NCBI GenBank assembly: GCA_025449725.1
Contig: JANWIU010000097.1
Span: 1 to 6,856, forward strand
DNA from: Pseudobdellovibrio sp.
GTDB lineage: Bacteria; Bdellovibrionota; Bdellovibrionia; Bdellovibrionales; Bdellovibrionaceae
Length of the DNA: 6,856 nt
Direction of reading: 5' to 3'
Part shown: positions 1-6,344 of the stretch, piece by piece
Layout: the number at the start of each line of letters is the position of its first letter
Position numbering within the stretch: the first letter of the stretch is position 1
Notes under the pieces: generated by a model
Database searches by the model: none
What the model was told of the DNA's origin: nothing
The model's input: only the letters and a program-made list of their open reading frames with translations
Translations under genes and position numbers: made by a program

Positions 1-10
1 AATAAGGAAA

Positions 11-15
11 GAGGT
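11..15 (+). promoter_or_regulatory. Ribosome-binding site of gspD
   Basis: GAGGT lies six bases before the ATG at 22 and is followed by a second purine run, AGGA, that abuts the start. It supports the chosen start, which also gives a complete signal peptide. No promoter can be judged because only 21 bases precede the gene. Confidence 0.65.
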
Positions 16-21
16 TTAGGA

Positions 22-2316
22 ATGACCTTTCAAAAAAGATTATTTTCAACAGTGATGGCGATATCCTTATTGTTTTCTCTGACGACACAAGCGCAGTTTG
101 ATGAACTGCCGCCTCCTCCGGTTGAAGATTTCAGCGCTCCGCCGCCTGCAGATTTGTTAGCGCCGGCTCCGGTCCCTGCACCGACATCTACGGGGACCCC
201 CCGTCTTGGCCGCGGCGAAACAGTCATTGGCCCTGCCGGTTCGGGCAAACCCGGCATACTTGATAAAACTCAAAAAGAAAAATTCGCAAGGTCTAACCCA
301 GAAGATATTAACGGCGAAAACTTTCCTGAAACTATTGAGTCCTTTGACTTTCCAAATGTTGAAATCACGGACGTGATTAAAGCCATCAGTGAATTAACCG
401 GTAAGAATTTTATTATCGATTCAACTGTACGCGGTAAAATTACGATTTTAGCGCCAAGTAAAATTACAGTTGCAGAAGCTTATAAAGCCTTCTTATCAGC
501 TTTGGCGATCAACGGCTTCACCGTTGTACCAAGCGGTGGCTTTTTAAAAATCAGAAATGCCAGATCTGCTCAACGTGATAATATCGACACTTATTCTGGC
601 GCCTATTACCCGAATTCAGATCAGATGATCACAAAGATCATTCACTTAAAACACATCACGGCTGATACAGTTCAAAAAGATTTAAGACTTTTAACTTCAA
701 GTTACGGTGAAATGTCAGCCTTCGGTCAAACGAATTCACTTATTATATCTGACTTCGGTGCAAACATTGACCGGGTTATGAAAATTATTAATCAGTTGGA
801 TGTTCCGGGCTTTGAAGATCAGTTAGAAGTGATCGGCATCAAGTACGCAAAAGCAAAAGACATTGCAGAGCTAATTGATAAAGTCGTTAACAAAGGCCAA
901 AAATCTCAAACGGCGGCTCCGGGCGGTTTTGCAGCCGGCGTTCCCCGCTTTGGCGCAGCTAATAATACCGCTACTAACGGAAAGCAAGGCGCCGCTTACT
1001 TCTTGGTGTTTCCTGAAGACAGAACAAATTCATTAGTCGTTGTCGGCAATAAAGCCGGTATTTTGAGAGTTAAAAAACTAATCGGCCAGTTAGATTTCAG
1101 AGTTAAAGCTGAAGACGCCGGCGGCGTTTATGTTTACTACGTCAAAAACGGAAAAGCTGAAGACATCGCAGCAACCCTATCTGATGTGGCAAAAGATTCC
1201 GGTACAAAAGCTCCTACAACAGGCGGCTCTACCGGCGGTATCGGGTTTGCTCCGCAAGGGCAAGCAGCCGCACGTGAAGGTTTATTCGGCGGCGAAGTCA
1301 GTATCAAAGCCGACAAAAATACAAATGCACTTGTGATCTCTGCCAACAAGCAAGATTACGAACGCGTATTGTCTATTATTACAAAACTTGATATTCCGAG
1401 AGATCAGGTTTTTGTTTCTGCAATCATTATGGAGATGTCATTAAACGATGGATTCAATTCCAGCGGTGGCTTAGTGGCCTTTAATAAAGACGGCGGTAAA
1501 GTCGGCTTCACGGCAAACGCAAGTGATGTAACGGATGTGTTAAGCCCGCTTTCCGGCGCAGGAAATGCTATTTTAGGTTTCGCACAAGGAAGTGTTTCAG
1601 TAACCGACCCTATTTCTCAAAAAACTTTGGCGTTACCCAACTTAGTGGCTTACTTAAAATTTATTAAAAGTTTCGGTAAAACAAATATTTTATCAACTCC
1701 GCAAATTACGGCTACGGATTCTAAGAAAGCCGAAATCGAAGTGGGTGAAAACGTTGTAACCGGTTCGAAAGTCACGCAAGGAACCAACGGATCCCCAGGT
1801 TTTGAAGAACCTAATTTTGAAGCGGCAACAATTCACTTAACGTTAACTCCATACATCAGCCCGGCTTCCAACAGCGTACGTATGGAATTCAAACAGCAAG
1901 TTAAGCAGTTAGTGCAAGGTAATGTTCCGGCAAAATTCCAGGACAGAGCCCAGTCACTTGCAACCCGCACGATCGACACCAACGTTAACGTCAACGACGG
2001 AGACACGGCGGTTATCGGGGGATTAATCAGAGATTCACAAACTGAATCGACTAAAAAGATTCCACTTTTAGGTGATTTGCCGATTATCGGTTGGTTATTT
2101 AAAGGCAGAGATGTGACAAAACAAAAAGTAAATATGGTTGTATTTCTGACGCCTAAAATTCTTCGCACCAAACAGGATCAAATGAACCTTTTAAGTGTGA
2201 AAGAACAAGACCGTCTCAATTTTATTAAACAGCAAGGCGGTAAAGACCCTTATGGCGCTGCTATGGATAAAGTTATGGGAAGAAATCGCAATCCGCAAAG
2301 TACTGAGGTAGAATAG
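22..2316 (+). CDS. gspD: Type II secretion system secretin GspD
   Basis: This is the outer-membrane secretin, the multimeric channel through which folded exoproteins leave the periplasm. Residues 1-24 form a Sec signal peptide: KR, a hydrophobic core, then Thr-Gln-Ala before Gln25. Cleavage by signal peptidase I is expected, and there is no lipobox. A Pro/Ala-rich extension (about 25-103) comes before N0 (about 104-178). N1 (about 203-262), N2 (about 266-358) and N3 (about 369-460) follow, each ending in a KIINQLD / KLIGQLD / IITKLDI-type element; N2 and N3 contain Gly-rich loops. The secretin domain spans about 462-715, with LSTPQI, VGENV, the signature IPLLGDLPIIGWLF and the final strand VVFLTPKIL. 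A charged tail of about 48 residues could be the pilotin-binding region, but no clear S-domain is recognisable. At 764 residues it is somewhat longer than many GspD proteins, mostly because of the Pro-rich extension and loops. The ATG has a GAGGT ribosome-binding site six bases upstream. First complete gene of the cluster. Confidence 0.97.
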   Translation: MTFQKRLFSTVMAISLLFSLTTQAQFDELPPPPVEDFSAPPPADLLAPAPVPAPTSTGTPRLGRGETVIGPAGSGKPGILDKTQKEKFARSNPEDINGENFPETIESFDFPNVEITDVIKAISELTGKNFIIDSTVRGKITILAPSKITVAEAYKAFLSALAINGFTVVPSGGFLKIRNARSAQRDNIDTYSGAYYPNSDQMITKIIHLKHITADTVQKDLRLLTSSYGEMSAFGQTNSLIISDFGANIDRVMKIINQLDVPGFEDQLEVIGIKYAKAKDIAELIDKVVNKGQKSQTAAPGGFAAGVPRFGAANNTATNGKQGAAYFLVFPEDRTNSLVVVGNKAGILRVKKLIGQLDFRVKAEDAGGVYVYYVKNGKAEDIAATLSDVAKDSGTKAPTTGGSTGGIGFAPQGQAAAREGLFGGEVSIKADKNTNALVISANKQDYERVLSIITKLDIPRDQVFVSAIIMEMSLNDGFNSSGGLVAFNKDGGKVGFTANASDVTDVLSPLSGAGNAILGFAQGSVSVTDPISQKTLALPNLVAYLKFIKSFGKTNILSTPQITATDSKKAEIEVGENVVTGSKVTQGTNGSPGFEEPNFEAATIHLTLTPYISPASNSVRMEFKQQVKQLVQGNVPAKFQDRAQSLATRTIDTNVNVNDGDTAVIGGLIRDSQTESTKKIPLLGDLPIIGWLFKGRDVTKQKVNMVVFLTPKILRTKQDQMNLLSVKEQDRLNFIKQQGGKDPYGAAMDKVMGRNRNPQSTEVE
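2305..2309 (+). promoter_or_regulatory. Ribosome-binding site of the full-length gspE frame
   Basis: GAGGT sits inside the last codons of gspD, 12 bases before the ATG at 2322. It indicates that translation of gspE begins at 2322. No comparable purine-rich sequence precedes the TTG at 2496 downstream of the in-frame TGA. Confidence 0.6.
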
Positions 2317-2321
2317 CTTTC

Positions 2322-2489
2322 ATGGCTCAAACCGATATCAATGTCGTTTTAACTAAAGCAACCTCTCTGAACAGTGATCAGATCAAAATGGTTTTGCGAA
2401 ACCCTTCTGTTTCGCAACCCAGATCCGTTGGTGATGTTCTTTCATTAAAAGATTATGCTACCGCCGACGACTTAGTGGCAGATTTGTGA
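2322..2489 (+). pseudogene. gspE: 5' segment of gspE, ended by an in-frame TGA
   Basis: An ATG five bases after the gspD stop, with an upstream GAGGT, opens a 55-codon frame that ends at TGA 2487-2489. The next codons (CGC GAA TTG) continue in the same frame straight into the conserved GspE sequence. The 55 residues look like the first part of the N1 domain of long GspE/PilB ATPases, with a SVGDVLSLKDYATADDLVADL-like stretch. The pattern 'LVADL, stop, RELGLDF' corresponds to the common family helix 'LxxALAxxLGLxF', where the stop position normally holds a small residue. In XpsE-type ATPases this N-terminal region contacts GspL. I interpret the segment as the true start of gspE, cut off by a single nonsense codon. 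Alternatives are a sequencing or assembly error, readthrough (TGA followed by C is a leaky context), or a short leader peptide that allows reinitiation downstream. Confidence 0.75.
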
Positions 2490-2495
2490 CGCGAA

Positions 2496-4013
2496 TTGGG
2501 TTTGGATTTCATAAAAGATATTCCGGTAAATGATATTTCAGCAGACTTGATCCGTAACATTCCGATCAACTATGCAAAATCACAAGGCGTGATCCCCTAC
2601 AAAGAAGAACCAAACGATGTTTGGGTGTTAACTTCGAATCCGGTGAACACAAAAGCGCTAGATGATCTACGTGTGATCTTCGGAAAACGCATTCGCCCTT
2701 TAATTACGACGACCCAACGTCTGCAAGACACCATCAATCGTGTTTACGAAAAATCAACGGCAGCCTTAAGCGGCCTTGATGACATCGAAGAAGATGAAAT
2801 GGATCTGGAAGATCCGATCATTGACTTACTTGAAGCCGGTGAAGACGACGCCCCGGTTATTAAACTGGTAAACGCCCTGATGTTCCGTGCGGTAAAAGAA
2901 AAGGCTTCAGATATTCACATTGAACCTTACGAAAAAGAAATGGTCGTTCGTTACCGTAATGACGGTATTTTGTATGAGATCTTCCGCCCGCCTAAAAAAT
3001 TACAAAATGCGATCACTTCGCGTATTAAAGTTATGGCGAATTTAAACATCGCTGAAAAACGTTTACCGCAAGACGGTCGTATTCCGCTGAAGGTCGGCGG
3101 TAAAGATATTGATATTCGTCTTTCATGCGTGCCAACTGCCTTTGGCGAACGCCTGGTGATGCGTCTTCAGGATAAATCTTCACAGGTGCGCGAACTGCAA
3201 CACGCAGGCTTCTCAGAAGAGACCATTCGTATTTTAGATGATTTATTGCAGCGCTCTTACGGAATTATGATTGTAACGGGGCCAACCGGTTCCGGTAAAT
3301 CAACGACGCTGTACGGAGCATTAGCCAAATTAAATAAACCCGATATTAATATTTTAACGATCGAAGATCCGGTAGAGCAACGTATTGCCGGCATCGGCCA
3401 GGTACAAGTAAACGCAAAAATCGGATTAACATTTGCGGCGGGTTTAAGATCGTTTTTACGTCAAGACCCTGAAGTGATTATGGTGGGTGAGATTCGTGAC
3501 TTAGAAACAGCCGAACTGGCGATCAACTCTTCGTTAACAGGTCACTTAGTGCTTTCGACTATCCATGCGAATGATGCATCCGGCGCGTTTCCTCGTATGA
3601 TGGATATCGGTTGCGAACCATTTTTAATTGCGACTTCTATTTTAGGTGTATTAGCGCAGCGGCTTGTGCGTGTGTTATGCCCGCACTGTAAAGTTCCGCA
3701 TACGCCTTCTGATTTTGATTTGCAGACATTAGGTATTACACGTCAGCGCGCAATGAGCGCCAATATTTGCAAAACCAAAGGCTGTGATCAATGCGGTCAA
3801 AAAGGTTATGTAGGCCGAACCGTCATTGCAGAGATTCTACCGGTTACGGATGATATCCGTTCTCTTATCATGCAGCGTAAAGATGGTAACACCATCAAAC
3901 GTCAAGCTGTCGCGAATGGCATGAAAACCTTCCGTGACCATGGGATTCAGAAGGTACTTGCCGGTATCACTACCATTGAAGAGCTTGTTTCCAATACGCA
4001 AATGGATATATAG
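2496..4013 (+). CDS. gspE: Type II secretion ATPase GspE (open part downstream of the TGA)
   Basis: This is the cytoplasmic hexameric ATPase that powers pseudopilus assembly by acting on GspF and GspL. It is the open stretch after the TGA; without that stop the gene would run from 2322 to 4013 (563 codons). Numbering from the TTG at 2496, the N2 domain (T2SSE_N-like) starts near residue 20 (IRNIPINYAKSQGV) and runs to about 85. An acidic linker (about 94-118) follows. The catalytic domain has ASDIHIEP (137-144), Walker A GPTGSGKST (262-270, Lys268), the Asp box LTIEDPVE (287-294), Walker B with Glu332 in VGEIRD, and the His box with His350 and His357. Two Cys pairs, CPHC (395-398) and CDQC (430-433), form the zinc site typical of GspE/PilB, followed by GYVGR. 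All catalytic motifs are intact. The 505 residues match the length of short GspE proteins such as Vibrio EpsE, so a reinitiated product could work. The TTG has no visible ribosome-binding site, so the start is uncertain. Confidence 0.9.
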   Translation: MGLDFIKDIPVNDISADLIRNIPINYAKSQGVIPYKEEPNDVWVLTSNPVNTKALDDLRVIFGKRIRPLITTTQRLQDTINRVYEKSTAALSGLDDIEEDEMDLEDPIIDLLEAGEDDAPVIKLVNALMFRAVKEKASDIHIEPYEKEMVVRYRNDGILYEIFRPPKKLQNAITSRIKVMANLNIAEKRLPQDGRIPLKVGGKDIDIRLSCVPTAFGERLVMRLQDKSSQVRELQHAGFSEETIRILDDLLQRSYGIMIVTGPTGSGKSTTLYGALAKLNKPDINILTIEDPVEQRIAGIGQVQVNAKIGLTFAAGLRSFLRQDPEVIMVGEIRDLETAELAINSSLTGHLVLSTIHANDASGAFPRMMDIGCEPFLIATSILGVLAQRLVRVLCPHCKVPHTPSDFDLQTLGITRQRAMSANICKTKGCDQCGQKGYVGRTVIAEILPVTDDIRSLIMQRKDGNTIKRQAVANGMKTFRDHGIQKVLAGITTIEELVSNTQMDI

Positions 4014-4020
4014 TTAAAGC

Positions 4021-5238
4021 ATGCCGATTTTTGAATACAAAGGTACGACCCGCGATGGAAGAGACACCAAAGGTGTTGTCGACGCGGAAAACTTACGTGC
4101 GGCCCGCCTTAAATTAAAAAAAGACGGTGTCTTTGTTTCGGCCATCGCTGACAAAAAAAAAGCGACTCAAAAAAAATCATCAATTAAAATCAGATCAGGA
4201 TCTGTTCCTGTAAAAGATCTGGCCTTAATGACCCGACAGTTAGCAACACTGATAAAAGCCAATATTCCGTTAGTGGATGCGCTTACTGCCATTTCTGAAC
4301 AGGTTGAAAACCCGGTATTGGCAGAAGCCGTTGCGGATTGTAAAAATATGGTGAACGAGGGTTTGTCATTGCATAAAGCCCTTTCAAAATACCCGCAGCT
4401 TTTTGATAATATTTATATTTCAATGGCAGAAGCCGGTGAAATGACCGGTACTTTAGATGTTATTTTAATTCGCCTTGCAGAATTCACAGAAGCCCAGGCA
4501 GAGCTTCGTCAGCGTGTCAGTGCGGCGATGACCTACCCGATTATTATGCTAGTTGTAATCACGCTTGTTATTTTCGGATTATTTACAAGTGTATTGCCGA
4601 AGATCTTAAGCATATTTGAATCTTTTCCTGACATTACTTTGCCGTGGTACACGCAAGCCATTGCCTCTGTCAGTCAGGTGTTTGTGAATTACTGGTATTT
4701 CTTCGGCGGCTTTATTGTGGCCAGCATTTTATTATTTATAAACTGGAAGAATTCCACTGAAGGAAAGAAATCCTGGGATGCTATTTCTTTAAAGATTCCG
4801 TTGTTAGGTGACATTGTAAAAATGGTGGCGATATCACGCTTTACCAGAACGCTTGCGACTTTGTTGAACGGCGGCGTGCCGATGTTAAATGCCATGGATA
4901 TCGTTCGTAATGTTGTTAATAATCACGTTATTGCATTGGCGATTGATGATGCGCGCGGAAACATTTCTGAAGGTGAAAGCATAGCTGGACCCTTAAAAAA
5001 ATCAGGCTTGTTCCCCCCGCTTGTGGTGCACATGGTTAACATAGGCGAGAAGACCGGTGACCTGGAAAATATGCTAACCTTAGTTGCAGATGCCTATGAT
5101 TTTCAGGTTAAATCAAAAATTGACGCTATAACAAGCCTACTAAACCCGATTATGACTCTGCTGATAGGGGTCGTGGTATTTGTCATTGTTCTGTCGATTA
5201 TCGTACCAATGTTTGAACTCACTTCAAAATTGGGTTAG
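4021..5238 (+). CDS. gspF: Type II secretion inner-membrane platform protein GspF
   Basis: GspF is the polytopic inner-membrane protein at the base of the pseudopilus; it passes the motion of GspE to the pseudopilins. The N-terminus (MPIFEYKGTTRDGRDTKGVV) is the typical GspF/PilC opening. Two repeated T2SSF domains follow, at about 68-191 and 271-393. Each contains the conserved acidic/Gly motif: AEAGEMTGTLD (136-146) and IGEKTGDLENML (341-352). Three membrane segments are visible at about 171-193, 222-241 and 373-397, giving the expected topology with the first T2SSF domain in the cytoplasm. The length of 405 residues is normal. The start lies seven bases after the gspE stop and has only a weak purine run (AAAG), so translation is probably coupled to gspE. 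A premature stop in gspE could therefore lower expression of this gene if no reinitiation occurs. Confidence 0.97.
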   Translation: MPIFEYKGTTRDGRDTKGVVDAENLRAARLKLKKDGVFVSAIADKKKATQKKSSIKIRSGSVPVKDLALMTRQLATLIKANIPLVDALTAISEQVENPVLAEAVADCKNMVNEGLSLHKALSKYPQLFDNIYISMAEAGEMTGTLDVILIRLAEFTEAQAELRQRVSAAMTYPIIMLVVITLVIFGLFTSVLPKILSIFESFPDITLPWYTQAIASVSQVFVNYWYFFGGFIVASILLFINWKNSTEGKKSWDAISLKIPLLGDIVKMVAISRFTRTLATLLNGGVPMLNAMDIVRNVVNNHVIALAIDDARGNISEGESIAGPLKKSGLFPPLVVHMVNIGEKTGDLENMLTLVADAYDFQVKSKIDAITSLLNPIMTLLIGVVVFVIVLSIIVPMFELTSKLG

Positions 5239-5241
5239 ATT
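5213..5241 (+). promoter_or_regulatory. Possible weak internal promoter before gspG
   Basis: TTGAAC (5213-5218) and TAGATT (5236-5241) are separated by 17 bases. Each matches four of the six consensus positions of a sigma-70-type promoter. The pair overlaps the end of gspF and could raise transcription of the major pseudopilin, which is needed in excess over the other components. A match this weak can easily occur by chance. Confidence 0.22.
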
Positions 5242-5248
5242 AATTCTT

Positions 5249-5260
5249 ACATTCGAATGT
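5249..5260 (+). repeat. 12-bp perfect palindrome in the gspF-gspG gap
   Basis: ACATTCGAATGT reads the same on both strands and lies just upstream of the gspG ribosome-binding site. As RNA it could form a four-base-pair stem with a TCGA loop. CTT at 5246-5248 could extend the stem by pairing with AAG at 5263-5265, leaving a two-base bulge (5261-5262). That would cover part of the ribosome-binding site. It could be an operator half-site pair, an RNA switch, or chance. Confidence 0.4.
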
Positions 5261-5262
5261 TT

Positions 5263-5268
5263 AAGGAG
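5263..5268 (+). promoter_or_regulatory. Strong ribosome-binding site of gspG
   Basis: AAGGAG lies nine bases before the ATG at 5278. It decides the start: the in-frame ATG at 5257 is upstream of this site and has no ribosome-binding site of its own. This is the best ribosome-binding site in the window, in keeping with a high demand for the major pseudopilin. Confidence 0.8.
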
Positions 5269-5277
5269 AATCTGTTT

Positions 5278-5715
5278 ATGAGAAGAATGTCATCAAAATC
5301 TATGGCTATGAACAACCAAGGTTTCTCACTTGCTGAGATCATGATCGTACTTGTGATCATCGGTGCGATTCTTGGTATTATTTTACCGAAAATTTCTGAA
5401 GGTCGTGACAACGCTAACGTAAAAAATACCAGAATGCGCATGAATGAAGTGGACACGAAGCTTATGGAATACCAAGCTGAATGCGGAAAGCTTCCAAGCA
5501 CTATCGACTTCTTGATTACAGACGCACCTGATTGCCGTAACTGGACAAGTAACAGCAAAAACAAATCGTTACTGAAAGACGAATGGCAAACTGATTTTTC
5601 TTACGAAGCAAAAGGCAACGGTTATATTTTAAAGAGCATGGGCAAAGATAAAAAAGACGGCGGCACAGGCCCTGATAAAGATATCTATTCCGAAGGCTCT
5701 GCTACTGAAGAGTAG
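5278..5715 (+). CDS. gspG: Major pseudopilin GspG
   Basis: GspG is the main subunit of the periplasmic pseudopilus. From the ATG at 5278 the protein has 145 residues. A basic 15-residue leader ends in NNQG, followed by F16SLAE20: the prepilin-peptidase site with Phe at +1 (to be N-methylated) and Glu at +5. The hydrophobic helix that follows has Pro at mature position 22, as in type IV pilins. The C-terminal region holds the calcium-site signature of GspG, MGKDKKDGGTGPDKDI (121-136), with Asp127, Asp133 and Asp135 plus the GGTG turn. The DEW motif (101-103) matches the family's 'DxWGxPY' region, although the Pro is not present. Cys69 and Cys86 flank the variable loop and could form a disulfide, which is not usual for GspG. 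The in-frame ATG at 5257 would give 152 residues but is less likely, as the strong AAGGAG lies between the two. Confidence 0.95.
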   Translation: MRRMSSKSMAMNNQGFSLAEIMIVLVIIGAILGIILPKISEGRDNANVKNTRMRMNEVDTKLMEYQAECGKLPSTIDFLITDAPDCRNWTSNSKNKSLLKDEWQTDFSYEAKGNGYILKSMGKDKKDGGTGPDKDIYSEGSATEE

Positions 5716-5717
5716 TT

Positions 5718-6320
5718 TTGAGAAAACCTAACGGCTTTTCACTTTTAGAAATTGCAGTAGTCCTTTCTATCATCGGCGCGATTTTCGCGCTGGCAGCCCC
5801 ACGAATTTTTGACAAAAAATCTGAAACGAGGCGTGTGTTCCGAGACTTTATTGTTGCAGGTAAAGATTTAAAAAGCCGGGCTAAATTAGATGGCTCTACT
5901 TACCGCCTGGCATTTGATTTAAACGAAAAAGAACCCACTTGGTGGGTTGAAAAATCCACTAAAAAAGTCATGCTCGATAAAGCTAAAATTGAAGAGCTGC
6001 AGGAACAATTCAAAAAAAATAACGGCAAACCTGAAGAAGGCGCGCCACCCCCCGATTTCGCAATGGACACCACCATTTTTAAAAAAAGACAGCAATTGCC
6101 CGAAGGATACAAGTTTGTTCTGGTAGAAAGCGGCACAGCCGACGTTATTTACCGTGAAGGCTTAGCTTACATTCATTTCTTCCCGCAGGGCTTAATTGAG
6201 ACTTCGGCTTTGCAGATTGAAGATCCTAAGAAAAATATTTGGACTTTGATTTACAACCCGCTGACCGGGCATCTTGACGTGATTCCGGAAGCGAAGCTTC
6301 TAAAAGATCTTTCCAGATAG
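5718..6320 (+). CDS. gspH: Minor pseudopilin GspH
   Basis: GspH is a minor pseudopilin thought to join the tip complex (GspI-J-K) to the GspG shaft. It has a very short leader, MRKPNG, followed by F7SLLE11, giving Phe +1 and Glu +5. Pro28 is at mature position 22. The C-terminal part has the GspH/FimT-like pattern, IHFFPQGLIETSALQIED followed by WTLIYNPLTGHLDV. The start is a TTG two bases after the gspG stop; no other start in this frame gives a leader, and GAAGAG five bases upstream can serve as the ribosome-binding site. Translation is probably coupled to gspG. Residues about 80-125 form a Lys/Glu-rich segment with a Pro-rich end (EEGAPPPD), which looks like an insertion relative to enterobacterial GspH and brings the length to 200 residues. 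The assignment to GspH and not another minor pseudopilin rests on gene order and the C-terminal pattern. Confidence 0.88.
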   Translation: MRKPNGFSLLEIAVVLSIIGAIFALAAPRIFDKKSETRRVFRDFIVAGKDLKSRAKLDGSTYRLAFDLNEKEPTWWVEKSTKKVMLDKAKIEELQEQFKKNNGKPEEGAPPPDFAMDTTIFKKRQQLPEGYKFVLVESGTADVIYREGLAYIHFFPQGLIETSALQIEDPKKNIWTLIYNPLTGHLDVIPEAKLLKDLSR

Positions 6321-6337
6321 CTTTGTTTCGGGCTATC
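6316..6337 (+). other. Stem-loop across the gspH stop codon
   Basis: GATAGC (6316-6321) and GCTATC (6332-6337) are perfect inverted copies. Two further wobble pairs (6322-6331 and 6323-6330) leave a six-base loop, TGTTTC. The gspH TAG stop lies in the left arm and the gspI start is eight bases after the right arm. No T-run follows, so it is not a typical intrinsic terminator. It may affect coupling between gspH and gspI, or mRNA processing; the function is unproven. Confidence 0.4.
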
Positions 6338-6344
6338 ATAAAGC

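Noticed and set aside
1833..2171. Reverse-strand open frame of 112 codons inside gspD, and other reverse or shifted frames in the window
   Set aside because: They lie wholly or largely within well-supported genes, encode no recognisable motif, and are shadows of the coding frames.
2487..2489. TGA read as selenocysteine or as tryptophan
   Set aside because: No convincing stem-loop of the bacterial SECIS type follows the TGA (only about three pairs can be drawn), and the position is not a redox site. A Trp would not suit the small-residue position, and all other Trp codons are TGG.
4191..4204. Inverted repeat CAGATC-AG-GATCTG inside gspF
   Set aside because: The two-base loop is too small for an RNA hairpin of this stem without opening pairs, it lies within coding sequence for the linker ahead of the first T2SSF domain, and nothing nearby suggests a regulatory role.
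5236..5277. gspF and gspG are in the same frame, separated by one TAG with no further stop before gspG
   Set aside because: Readthrough would fuse a membrane protein to a prepilin and spoil the leader processing. The strong ribosome-binding site at 5263 shows independent translation; the shared frame is a one-in-three chance.
5257..5277. Upstream ATG start for gspG
   Set aside because: It has no ribosome-binding site, lengthens the leader to 22 residues, and would place the strong AAGGAG inside the gene.
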